A stretch of 40,299 nt of DNA from positions 1 to 40,299 of the forward strand of contig JAZQFQ010000056.1 of assembly GCA_045539595.1 (NCBI GenBank). The letters run 5' to 3'. The position numbers and the translations under genes are program-made. Positions 14,964 through 21,985 of the stretch are shown here, piece by piece; position 1 is the stretch's first letter; each line of letters begins with the position of its first letter. The notes beneath the pieces were generated by a model. The model searched no databases, was not told where the DNA came from, and saw nothing but the letters and a program-made list of their open reading frames with translations. The stretch is from SIG701 sp045539595. GTDB taxonomy: Bacteria; Bacillota; Clostridia; Oscillospirales; CAG-272.

Positions 14964-15916
14964 TGTCTTTCACCTCGTGTTTCCAATTTCAATTCTCGCA
15001 CTTCCCCATCACTGAGAATTCGCTTTTTTATAACAGAGTCCCCGCCGCTGTTCGCTTGCTTTACATCTATACATCTCTGTATAGCATCTTCAAAATATCT
15101 CTGAGCGATGGCGGTTTCTTGCGCGCGTGCAGCACAGATTGCAGCAGAAAATACTGCAGTGGAAATATCACTGCCACTGATACCATCAAATTTTTCAGCG
15201 AGTTCTTGGATATTTACCATACAGGGCATCTTTTCTGGAATGTACATCCGCCAGAGTTGCTGCCGCAGCTTCGCATCTGGCAAACTGAAACGAATATGAT
15301 ACCGAATACGGCGCAGAAATGCCGCGTCAAAATTCTGAATGAAGTTAGTTGCAAACAGAATCACGCCCTTGTATTGATTCAGCAGATTCAGAAGGACAGA
15401 ACGTGTCTGGTTTACGCTGACATCTGTAGCAGATGTCATATTGCTCACGCGCTTGCTGAGCAGTGCGTCAGCTTCATCGAAGAAGATAACCGTATCTTTT
15501 TCAGCGGCGGTATGAAAAAGACTGCTCAGATTTTTAGATGTTTCGCCAACGTATTTCGATTCGATTTCAGCATAATCCACGCAGATCATGGATTTACCGA
15601 GTGCTGCCGAAATAGCATGTGCGGCTGCAGTTTTACCAGTACCGGGCGGTCCATACAGATTGACGGCAAGGCCGCTTTGATCACCGTATCGTTCCCGCAT
15701 CCCCCAACATTCAAAAAGCAAATCCTGGTTGCGAAAATAAGAAATCACATCTTCCAACTGAGCAGATGTTTCTTTACTCAAAATCAAATCTGATAACGTA
15801 TAGCGTGGATGGGTGATATTCCACTGAATTTTGGTGGATATTTTGTATTCGGGAGTAGTTCCTTTCGGCTTCTCTAACGTGGAGGTGGGGTGTTCCGATG
15901 ATTTCCGGATAGGCAT
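14960..15916 (-). CDS. AAA+ ATPase (classical AAA type), mobile-element operon
   Basis: This 318-aa protein carries one AAA module. Walker A is GPPGTGKT (residues 89-96). A pore-loop-like KYVGE lies at 121-125. Walker B is VIFFDEAD (143-150). Sensor 1 is N191 in LFATN, and an arginine-finger pair is found in LRRIRYHIRF (about 202-203). A C-terminal helical lid follows. About 85 N-terminal residues carry a polar low-complexity start and no zinc or protease domain. Such ATPases thread or remodel proteins as hexamers. It is the second gene of a five-gene unit whose other products are small or membrane-bound, so a remodelling role on those partners is plausible but unproven. AAAGGA lies upstream of 15916. 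Confidence 0.85.
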   Translation of the reverse strand: MPIRKSSEHPTSTLEKPKGTTPEYKISTKIQWNITHPRYTLSDLILSKETSAQLEDVISYFRNQDLLFECWGMRERYGDQSGLAVNLYGPPGTGKTAAAHAISAALGKSMICVDYAEIESKYVGETSKNLSSLFHTAAEKDTVIFFDEADALLSKRVSNMTSATDVSVNQTRSVLLNLLNQYKGVILFATNFIQNFDAAFLRRIRYHIRFSLPDAKLRQQLWRMYIPEKMPCMVNIQELAEKFDGISGSDISTAVFSAAICAARAQETAIAQRYFEDAIQRCIDVKQANSGGDSVIKKRILSDGEVRELKLETRGERQ

Positions 15917-15943
15917 AACATAGGAATTCCTTTCAGTGCAGTC

Positions 15944-16117
15944 TTAGATTTTTCGATTGATTATCCATGTATGCGGACGCATCTGACCGGCAGAATTTTT
16001 GGGTTTCCGCGCACATTTTCCAGGAGCCGGACGCCCTGTAGATTTAGCACGGATTACTTTTGTTCCGCAATATGTACACATATACTCTATTCTTTCATCC
16101 GGTTTAAGCAGTGCCAT
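15944..16117 (-). CDS. 57-aa Cys-pair (zinc-ribbon-like) peptide
   Basis: This short gene begins ATG at 16117 with AGGAG six bases upstream, and ends with TAA at 15944-15946. The product starts MALLKPDERIEYMC and contains CTYCG and a later single Cys in GKCARKP, then a basic Gly/Pro/Lys-rich tail. The CxxC pair suggests a partial zinc knuckle, though only three Cys residues are present. It is the first gene after the promoter at 16150-16178 and leads the AAA+ operon. Function unknown. Confidence 0.7.
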   Translation of the reverse strand: MALLKPDERIEYMCTYCGTKVIRAKSTGRPAPGKCARKPKNSAGQMRPHTWIINRKI

Positions 16118-16149
16118 ATTTTTTCTCCTATTCTTAATGATATACGCAT

Positions 16150-16178
16150 ATTATACACCCATAGATCAACAAAGTCAA
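16150..16178 (-). promoter_or_regulatory. Sigma-A promoter of the AAA+ operon
   Basis: On the minus strand TTGACT (16173-16178), a 17-nt spacer and TATAAT (16150-16155). The spacer carries one of the CCATAGAT sites listed in the operator entry. Confidence 0.85.
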
Positions 16179-16233
16179 CCTATGGATTGTTATTATTATA
16201 TCTCATAGGAGATATAATTATAACCATAGATTG
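16158..16233. promoter_or_regulatory. Divergent operator region of XRE regulator
   Basis: Three CCATAGAT-type half-sites occur: 16159-16168, the inverted copy in 16176-16189, and 16222-16233. A nearly perfect 24-bp palindrome centres on ATATCTCATAGGAGATAT (16195-16218). TTATTA (16190-16195), a 17-nt spacer and TATAAT (16213-16218) could be the plus-strand promoter for the regulator. The arrangement fits one repressor controlling both directions. Confidence 0.65.
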
Positions 16234-16257
16234 ATTTTTTGATAGAGGTCCTGTTAT

Positions 16258-16584
16258 ATGGGTGATGAAAAACTGCTTCAGGAAATCGGCCAGCGCATCA
16301 ATGCCCGCAGACGAGAACTGCATTACACACAAGAATATCTGGCAGAAAAAATGGATGTTTCCATCCAGATGATATCCAATCTGGAATTGGGAAAAAAGGC
16401 GATCCGTCCAGAAAATCTTGTGAAGGTATGCGCCGTACTAGATATAAGTGCAGATTATATTCTCACTGGCAGACAGCCGGAATGGATAACATCCGACCTC
16501 GGGTGCAAGATCGCACAGCTCTCCGAAAAAGATCAGAAAATCTTGGGAATGATAGTTGACAGCCTAAGTGAAAAGAAACAGTAA
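16258..16584 (+). CDS. XRE/Cro-CI transcriptional regulator
   Basis: This 108-aa protein consists mostly of a helix-turn-helix domain (residues 6-68: IGQRINARRRELHYTQEYL and VSIQMISNLELGKKAI). A short C-terminal helix follows (LSEKDQKILGMIVDSL). The start has GAGG about nine bases upstream. It sits between the leftward AAA+ operon and the rightward amidoligase cassette, with repeated operator-like sites in the divergent region. It is therefore the likely repressor of the module, in the manner of phage or ICE regulators. No peptidase domain is present. Confidence 0.88.
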   Translation: MGDEKLLQEIGQRINARRRELHYTQEYLAEKMDVSIQMISNLELGKKAIRPENLVKVCAVLDISADYILTGRQPEWITSDLGCKIAQLSEKDQKILGMIVDSLSEKKQ

Positions 16585-16657
16585 TTATATACAAAGATAT
16601 AGCTGTGAACCGTTTTTTCGGGATATACACGAATGTATTTTATCGGTACTATTCAAA

Positions 16658-16713
16658 TTTTCAACCACATATTATACCAATGAAGCCGCAGAGCAAAAGG
16701 TCTGCGGCTATCT
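16658..16713 (+). promoter_or_regulatory. Shared promoter-like motif plus leader hairpin
   Basis: The motif TTTTCAACCACATATTATA (16658-16676) recurs almost unchanged at 24281-24299. Just behind it AGCCGCAGA (16684-16692) pairs with TCTGCGGCT (16701-16709), followed by ATCTTTTT. The hairpin may end transcripts from the XRE gene or act as an attenuator in the leader of the DUF3846 gene. Confidence 0.55.
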
Positions 16714-16737
16714 TTTTATGTATAGGAGTATCCTGCC

Positions 16738-17127
16738 ATGTCCCAAATCCGTATCCTTGTTGTCCCGCCGGGCGAATCCCCGTATCCAAAAGAGATACCG
16801 CACACCCTCGCCGATCTTCAATGCGTCGTTGGGGGAGGTATTGAGGCTCTGTATCCCTTCGACGATCCTGTCGGCATTGTCTGCAACGAATCCGGTAAAC
16901 TTCTGAATCTGCCTCTCAACCGTGCTCTTCGGGATGAAGCAGGCCAGATTTACGATATCATCGCCGGTGTGTTTTTTATCGTCGGGCTGGGAAACGATGA
17001 TTTCGTTTCTCTATCGGATGAGCTTTTGAAGAAATACACGGAGGTGTACAAACACCCGGAACAGTTTATCAAAATGAACAGCAAAGTCTACGCAATACCT
17101 TATCCCAATACTACCGCCCCGGAATGA
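16738..17127 (+). CDS. DUF3846-like protein
   Basis: This 129-aa soluble protein starts MSQIRILVVPPGESPYPKEIP. It has the IG/GG-turn, the block YPFDDPVGIVCNESGKLLNLPLNRAL and the GVFFIVG segment typical of DUF3846. That family of unknown function is common on plasmids, phages and integrative elements of Clostridia. The start at 16738 has AGGAG upstream. It precedes the amidoligase gene by about 30 bp with a short hairpin in between, so the genes are probably cotranscribed. Confidence 0.8.
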   Translation: MSQIRILVVPPGESPYPKEIPHTLADLQCVVGGGIEALYPFDDPVGIVCNESGKLLNLPLNRALRDEAGQIYDIIAGVFFIVGLGNDDFVSLSDELLKKYTEVYKHPEQFIKMNSKVYAIPYPNTTAPE

Positions 17128-17135
17128 ATCCGGGG
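17117..17135 (+). repeat. Intercistronic hairpin
   Basis: CCCCGGA and TCCGGGG form a stem across the DUF3846 stop codon. The flank GGCTATTTATG..TATGGAGG resembles that behind the hairpin at 16684-16709 (GGCTATCTTTTTATGTATAGGAG), so the two leader segments look related. Confidence 0.5.
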
Positions 17136-17159
17136 CTATTTATGTTTATGGAGGAGTTT

Positions 17160-18257
17160 ATGTCAAACTATATCTGCTGCGAGTGCGGCAAACAACTTAC
17201 ATCGGATACGGTGTGTGAATTCGATGGGCAGTATTACTGCAACAAATGTCTGGAGTCCCTCACCGTGGTCTGTGCCGATTGTGGCGATCGCCTTTTCCGG
17301 GAGGATAATGCGGGCAACGCATCGATCCCTCTGTGCGCATCCTGCCGAGATGCGGAGTATACCATCTGCTGTCGATGCGGTCGGCTGATCCACAATGACG
17401 ATGTGTTCTATCTGAACGAACGTGATGAGGATCCCTATTGCGAGTCCTGTATGGAATTGTTGAATGAGTGCCCGATCCACAATTATCACTACAAGCCGCA
17501 AGCCATATTCTACGGGGACGGTCCGCGGTACTTCGGTGTGGAGTTGGAGATCGACGACGCTGGCGAAACGGATCGCCACGCGCAGGCGATTCTGGATGTG
17601 GCCAACGGATCCGCTCCGCACATCTACTGCAAGCATGACGGATCCCTGGATGACGGATTTGAGATCGTAACCCATCCCATGACGCTGGAGTATCATATGG
17701 ATGGCATGCCCTGGGAGGCCGTGGTAGAGAAAGCACGTGCCCTTGGCTACTGTTCTCACCAAGCCGGCACATGCGGTCTGCATGTGCATGTCAATACCGA
17801 CTCCCTGGGAGAGACAACAGAGGAGCGGGAGGAAGCGATCGCCCGGATTCTGTATTTCATGGAGCGGCACTGGAACGAACTGCTCCAGTTCTCCCGACGT
17901 ACCCGTCGTCAGCTAGAGCGATGGGCAGCTCGGTACGGGTACAAGGATCATCCAACGGAGATGATGGAGCATGTCAAGAAGGGGAGCTGCAACCGATACA
18001 CTTGCGTGAATCTGTTGAATCCGGATACCGTGGAGTTCCGCATTTTCCGCGGTACGCTGAAGTACAACACCCTGATCGCCACCATCCAGTTGGTGAATCG
18101 CATCTGCAATCTGGCGGTATATCTGAGCGACGATGAAATCCGCCACACCACCTGGTCCCAGTTTGTGGGATCGGTTACGGAGGCGGAGTTGATTCAGTAT
18201 CTCAAGGAACGCCGCCTGTACATAAGCGATCCTGTCATCAGTGAGGAGGAGATCTGA
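17160..18257 (+). CDS. Zinc-finger amidoligase (COOH-NH2 ligase superfamily)
   Basis: This 365-aa protein has two parts. Residues 6-97 carry three successive Cys-rich treble-clef/LIM-like units: C6/C9..C27/C30, C38/C41..C59/C62 and C70/C73..C94/C97. Residues about 118-350 are an amidoligase_2-type domain. It has FGVELEID, KHDGSLDDGFEIVTHP, CGLHVHV and NLLNPDTVEFRIFRGTL, the Glu/His/Arg positions expected for ATP and metal binding. Family members are predicted to join a carboxylate to an amine with ATP. The target is unknown. I start at 17160, which has GGAGG upstream. The stop overlaps the glutamine amidotransferase start (TGATG), so the two products are made together. Confidence 0.87.
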   Translation: MSNYICCECGKQLTSDTVCEFDGQYYCNKCLESLTVVCADCGDRLFREDNAGNASIPLCASCRDAEYTICCRCGRLIHNDDVFYLNERDEDPYCESCMELLNECPIHNYHYKPQAIFYGDGPRYFGVELEIDDAGETDRHAQAILDVANGSAPHIYCKHDGSLDDGFEIVTHPMTLEYHMDGMPWEAVVEKARALGYCSHQAGTCGLHVHVNTDSLGETTEEREEAIARILYFMERHWNELLQFSRRTRRQLERWAARYGYKDHPTEMMEHVKKGSCNRYTCVNLLNPDTVEFRIFRGTLKYNTLIATIQLVNRICNLAVYLSDDEIRHTTWSQFVGSVTEAELIQYLKERRLYISDPVISEEEI

Positions 18258-19174
18258 TGTGCTGTTTGTTTGGAATCATAGACTATAATGAGAGCCTGTC
18301 CGTGGGCCGTCGGGTGCGGATTTTGAATGTCCTCTCCCGTGCCTGCGAGGAGCGGGGCACAGATGCTACGGGAATCGCATATCACGATGGGCAGCGGCTG
18401 TGCGTCTATAAACGTCCGCTCCCGGCAAGAAAGATGCAGTTTTATCTGCCGCGCAAGGTGAATATCATCATGGGTCATACCCGCATGGCTACCCAGGGAG
18501 ATGAGAGATTCAATGCAAATAACCATCCGTTTATGGGACGAGCCGGGGATGAGCGTTTTGCTCTGGCGCACAATGGGGTCTTGCGCAATGATCGGGAACT
18601 GAGGAAGACGCAGAATCTGCCCGGCACTCCTATTGAAACGGACAGTTATGTGGCCGTACAACTGCTTGAAAAAATGGGGGAATTGAGTATGGACAGTTTG
18701 TCCCTTATGGCAGAGATGGTGCGGGGCAGTTTCACGTTTACTGTGATGGACAGCCGTAAGGGGATCTATTTCGTAAAGGGAAACAATCCTCTCGTACTGT
18801 ATCACTGGAAGGAGTTGGGCTTGTATCTGTACGCATCCACCGAGCAGATTCTCAAAAAAGCACTCGCCCAACTTCCGTTCCTTCCGGGAAATGCGGAATC
18901 TGTCTCTGTGGAGATGGGAGATATTCTGCACATCGATGCATCCGGTCAAAGAAAGTACGGACACTTCTGCTGCGATCATCTGCTGTGGGAATCCTATACG
19001 GCGCCGTACCGACTGACGGAATCTCTGTATACCGAGGAGGATCCTTCCTATGTGGAGTCCCTGCGATTGGTAGCCAATCTCTTTGGATTCTCGCCGAAGG
19101 AAGTGGATCAGATGCTGGCGGAGGGATATGCCCCGGAGGACATCGAGGAGATGTATTACTGCGGCGTGTGGTGA
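18257..19174 (+). CDS. Class II glutamine amidotransferase
   Basis: This 305-aa protein has an N-terminal nucleophile hydrolase domain. Cys2 directly follows the initiator Met (MCCLFGI) and would be the nucleophile after Met removal. GHTRMATQG, ANNHPF and LAHNGVLRN match the glutamine-binding and oxyanion positions of GATase II enzymes. The length is that of the glutaminase domain alone plus a short C-terminal helix region. No synthetase domain is attached. It would release ammonia from glutamine for a partner, and the amidoligase overlapping it upstream is the obvious candidate. GAGGAGGAG in the end of the amidoligase gene is its ribosome site. Confidence 0.88.
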   Translation: MCCLFGIIDYNESLSVGRRVRILNVLSRACEERGTDATGIAYHDGQRLCVYKRPLPARKMQFYLPRKVNIIMGHTRMATQGDERFNANNHPFMGRAGDERFALAHNGVLRNDRELRKTQNLPGTPIETDSYVAVQLLEKMGELSMDSLSLMAEMVRGSFTFTVMDSRKGIYFVKGNNPLVLYHWKELGLYLYASTEQILKKALAQLPFLPGNAESVSVEMGDILHIDASGQRKYGHFCCDHLLWESYTAPYRLTESLYTEEDPSYVESLRLVANLFGFSPKEVDQMLAEGYAPEDIEEMYYCGVW

Positions 19175-19190
19175 CCCATTAGGGTGCACT

Positions 19191-19250
19191 CTATTGGCAC
19201 AGTCGAAATCTATGCCAATAGGGTTGGTTTGCCCCTTTTGGCATATGCCA
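19191..19250. promoter_or_regulatory. Candidate res site of the serine resolvase
   Basis: Two inverted repeats lie just before the resolvase gene: CTATTGGCA/TGCCAATAG (19191-19221) and the perfect palindrome TGGCATATGCCA (19239-19250). Related ACCCTATTG words recur nearby. Resolvase genes usually sit next to their multi-subsite res DNA, which also allows autorepression. Confidence 0.5.
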
Positions 19251-19291
19251 CGTTTCACAGGAACCCTATTGAGAATCGAGGTGAATCCGAT

Positions 19292-19849
19292 ATGAGAATT
19301 GGGTACATACGAATCAGTAGCGCTGACCAGAACACTGCCCGCCAGGAGGTGCTGATGCAGGAACTGGGAGTGGATCAGGTGTACATCGACCGTATGAGCG
19401 GAAAGAATACGGACCGTCCCGAACTGAAGCGCATGATGAATTTTGTTCGTGCGGGCGATACCGTCATCGTGGAATCCATCAGCCGCTTTGCGAGGAATAC
19501 TCGGGATCTCTTGGAACTGGTGGAGCAGCTGGCACAGAAGCAGGTAGAGTTTATCTCCAAGAAAGAGGCCATCGACACATCCACGCCAACGGGCAAATTT
19601 ATGCTTACCGTGTTTGGTGCAGTGGCTGAGTTGGAACGGGAGTACATTCTCCAGCGTCAGCGGGAGGGAATCGCCATCGCCAAAGCAAACGGCGTATATA
19701 CAGGCCGCAAGCCCATCGAGCATCCGCAATTTGACGCTGTCACAAAACTGTGGCGAGCCGGCGGTATCACCGCCGTGGAAGCCATGCGTCGGTTGGAGAT
19801 GAAGCCCAGTACATTTTACCGCAAAGTCCGACACCGGGAAGGGAGGTGA
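19292..19849 (+). CDS. Small serine recombinase (resolvase/invertase family)
   Basis: This 185-aa protein has a complete N-terminal catalytic domain: GYIRISSADQN with the active-site Ser at 9, the Arg-containing SISRFARN, and the E-helix block PTGKFMLTVFGAVAELERE. A C-terminal helix-turn-helix follows (GGITAVEAMRRLEMKPSTFYRKVR). The size matches Tn3-type resolvases and DNA invertases rather than large integrases. The start at 19292 has GAGGTG upstream; an in-frame Met 36 codons earlier is unlikely. It probably resolves dimers or multimers of the element. It lies in the same direction as the amidoligase cassette. Confidence 0.92.
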   Translation: MRIGYIRISSADQNTARQEVLMQELGVDQVYIDRMSGKNTDRPELKRMMNFVRAGDTVIVESISRFARNTRDLLELVEQLAQKQVEFISKKEAIDTSTPTGKFMLTVFGAVAELEREYILQRQREGIAIAKANGVYTGRKPIEHPQFDAVTKLWRAGGITAVEAMRRLEMKPSTFYRKVRHREGR

Positions 19850-19854
19850 TGTAT

Positions 19855-19941
19855 ATGGATTGGACTATTGTCGGAGTTGGTGTAATGCTGCTGATATTAT
19901 GCTTTGCCGAACTGTTTGCAGGCAGTCATAATCAAAAGTAA
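19855..19941 (+). CDS. 28-aa single-span membrane peptide
   Basis: This tiny gene overlaps the resolvase end. GGGAGGTG (19841-19848) precedes two possible ATGs, at 19849 and 19855; spacing favours 19855. The product begins MDWTIVGVGVMLLILCF and ends AGSHNQK, so it is one transmembrane helix with a short polar tail. No family is recognised. It could be a small membrane regulator or a toxic peptide. Confidence 0.6.
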   Translation: MDWTIVGVGVMLLILCFAELFAGSHNQK

Positions 19942-19956
19942 AGGAGGTGCGAACCT

Positions 19957-20055
19957 ATGTCAAAGATACTAGCCATCTTTGAAGCAATAGCACACGGGAT
20001 CATCCTGGCGCTGAGTCTGTTTGTGTCATTGAAGAAGTGTAGTGCAGTGGTGTGA
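19957..20055 (+). CDS. 32-aa single-span membrane peptide
   Basis: This small gene has a perfect AAAGGAGGTG ribosome site seven bases before ATG. The product begins MSKILAIFEAIAHGIILAL and ends SLKKCSAVV. It has one hydrophobic helix bounded by Lys residues. It lies 15 bp after the previous small peptide gene and just before a terminator. Size and shape recall holin-like or type I toxin peptides, but no sequence family can be named. Confidence 0.6.
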   Translation: MSKILAIFEAIAHGIILALSLFVSLKKCSAVV

Positions 20056-20076
20056 CACACTGAAATTGAGTGGGAA

Positions 20077-20113
20077 ATGCCCCCGGAAGCGGTAAATACG
20101 CTTCCGGGAGCAT
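20077..20113 (+). terminator. Hairpin ending the resolvase transcript
   Basis: CCCGGAAGCG (20082-20091) pairs with CGCTTCCGGG (20099-20108), extended by ATGC/GCAT. It has no clear T run, so termination is plausible but not certain. Confidence 0.5.
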
Positions 20114-20123
20114 TCGTGCCGAT

Positions 20124-20245
20124 GTGTCTGTGTCAGAGAAGATATTTCTTTTTTTGACTGTGCAGGCGTGTTGAGTTGTGGTACAATATTGGGGCGAGAT
20201 TCTAAAATTCAAAATTCGTCTGACACAGACACACTGACACAGGAG
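20124..20245 (+). promoter_or_regulatory. Promoter flanked by 14-bp inverted repeats
   Basis: GTGTCTGTGTCAGA (20124-20137) and its exact complement TCTGACACAGACAC (20219-20232) enclose an extended -10 promoter (TGGTACAAT, 20179-20187). A further TGACACAG copy follows at 20235-20242, with AGGAGG at 20241-20246. The repeats could be operator sites looping over the promoter, or arms that pair in the leader RNA. Confidence 0.6.
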
Positions 20246-20262
20246 GATATGAAATAGCAAAT

Positions 20263-21528
20263 ATGTCTGAAATAGAACAATGGTTGGCTGACTTTAATCG
20301 TAAAGTTTTAGACCCTGGTCGTGATGATTTAAACAATGTACATCCGTGTATGCACGCATCGATGATGCAGGGAATCCAAGAAGAGATGCGTGATTTTATT
20401 AAATTTCAATTTTTAGTGCGTGGTTATTTGAATATTCTCGATTCAGAAATGGATATATTAGTGCGAGAGGCTACTGCAGAGTATATATCCAATTGGCTGG
20501 AACTGGATGTAAACGCTCAATTGACAATAGAAAGTTTTGTGAAATACGGCTATTACTCCAAAGAGGAACGGAAAAATCGAAAGACCCAGAATGGGGGAAG
20601 TAACAAATATGATATAACGGATATTGAAAGTAAAGTGGAAAAACTGAAATATGCGGAAAGGAAACTTTGTTGGAATTTTGAAGAATACAATATGCTTGCT
20701 CGCCGGAGAGGAGAGCCATATAAAAAATGTGAAAGTAAACTGAATTATCTTAGACTGTGTTTTATTTCGCAATACGAAGAACTATGCGGAATGTGGCCGC
20801 TCTTCGAGATGATGTTCTACAAAAAAACTTTTCTGCGTGAAACAAGGAGTAAGAAGCGCCCAGATGGATCGTTGAAAACAGCATATTTAAGTTATGCAAA
20901 GTATTTACGGGAGGTGAAAGAAATCCAATCTGATCGAGAATTCGTTATTAACTGTTTATCATTTCGAAAACTCGAATTGTCGTATCGGTGGGGATTCATT
21001 GCCAATCTAGCAAAATGTATGCAGGAAAGGGACTTGCGGAAAAATGAGATTGATCTCGCGATATACTGTTACTATGGAGAGGGCAGTAATTATGGTGATC
21101 CGCTGCCAAGAAGCAACTCAAAGCTTTTGGTTGGCTATGATAACTATATCAGTTATGTCTGTTCACAAAATGATGCACTGTCAAGAGAAATGGTTTTACT
21201 TAGTGAGCAAGTTTTGCTGATACGTTGTATAATCGATGATGCTGTTGCTTTATATAAGCTCGTTTATCCCATTCGCTCAAAGCCTTCTTGGGATGAAAAT
21301 CACTTCAAATCTGCCAGAGAATTTTTATCCAGTTACGGTATAAATAAGGTTTTGTCTTCGCTTGATTTTTTGTTTGAAAAAGAAGATAATGATAAATTAT
21401 TTAAATTTATTGGAAATCTCATGCATAGACCCGATGTTAGTGATCCCCAATTGGTGAAACGATCACGACGTATGAAGATGAAACAGGAAAAAACTCTCCG
21501 AAAGAAAAAGCAAATTAGCAACACATAG
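20263..21528 (+). CDS. 421-aa protein of unknown function
   Basis: No domain is recognised in this mostly helical, charged protein. Visible features are several Cys residues, an aromatic-rich middle (YCYYGEGSNYGDP) and a very basic C-terminus (KRSRRMKMKQEKTLRKKKQ) that could bind nucleic acid. It looks richer in A+T than the neighbouring cassette, which suggests a separate origin. The start is unusual. The AGGAGG at 20241-20246 serves an ATG at 20249 that encodes only Met-Lys before TAG, and the 421-codon frame starts seven bases later at 20263 without its own ribosome site. Re-initiation is therefore likely. A terminator follows at 21612. Confidence 0.7.
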   Translation: MSEIEQWLADFNRKVLDPGRDDLNNVHPCMHASMMQGIQEEMRDFIKFQFLVRGYLNILDSEMDILVREATAEYISNWLELDVNAQLTIESFVKYGYYSKEERKNRKTQNGGSNKYDITDIESKVEKLKYAERKLCWNFEEYNMLARRRGEPYKKCESKLNYLRLCFISQYEELCGMWPLFEMMFYKKTFLRETRSKKRPDGSLKTAYLSYAKYLREVKEIQSDREFVINCLSFRKLELSYRWGFIANLAKCMQERDLRKNEIDLAIYCYYGEGSNYGDPLPRSNSKLLVGYDNYISYVCSQNDALSREMVLLSEQVLLIRCIIDDAVALYKLVYPIRSKPSWDENHFKSAREFLSSYGINKVLSSLDFLFEKEDNDKLFKFIGNLMHRPDVSDPQLVKRSRRMKMKQEKTLRKKKQISNT

Positions 21529-21611
21529 GATCTCATGTGCTTTATATGTATGATTATATGTCCTATCCACCACTTCAGAAGGTTCCATAAGATAGAATAA
21601 TTGTGGTTTCG

Positions 21612-21640
21612 AAAGCGGCATGGTTAGTCATGCCGCTTTT
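21612..21640 (+). terminator. Terminator of the 421-aa protein gene
   Basis: AAAGCGGCATG and CATGCCGCTTTT form an intrinsic terminator stem about 85 bp after the stop codon. Confidence 0.75.
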
Positions 21641-21782
21641 CCGTCCATAGTGTTATATAGCAAATGGCGGGGAGTATGCCAAATAGTTGCAGTTGATCTT
21701 GCTCTCATGTCTATCTGCTCCTGTTCATTGTCATTAGATGGGCATTTATTGGTTGGACATAGAAACAGCTAAATATTAGAAA

Positions 21783-21985
21783 AACAAAAAAGCCGATTAC
21801 GCAGAGCATCACAAATCGGCGGGAGCATAGCTCTCGCTTCAAAGCGATGTTCTATGTAATCGGCTTTGTAATTCAAAGTCGGGTTCTGCTTCATACAGCT
21901 CCCACCAACAGAACCAAAGGCGTGTGTGGAGCAGTTCGGCACTTCCGGTGTACCCTACCGTGTCGAATGAATCCGACTAACTATG
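21783..21985 (-). ncRNA. Candidate structured RNA of unknown class
   Basis: Read on the minus strand, about 200 nt fold into an orderly shape. A closing stem P1 (21969-21978 with 21877-21886, nine of ten pairs) encloses two hairpins: P2 (21935-21967, paired TTCG/CGAA, CAC/GTG, GGT/ACC) and P3 (21926-21932 with 21898-21905). A long 3' stem follows (21856-21867 with 21789-21800, 12 perfect pairs, with an inner GCG-GAGC/GCTC-CGC hairpin), ending in TTTTTTGTTTTT. It is thus an RNA with its own terminator. The region contains no credible reading frame. I cannot match it to a known family. It lies between the 421-aa gene and the helicase gene of the element. Confidence 0.65.

Noticed and set aside
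17163..19834. Long minus-strand frames opposite the amidoligase, amidotransferase and resolvase genes
   Set aside because: The opposite strand carries complete, motif-bearing enzymes with ribosome sites; the minus frames have none.
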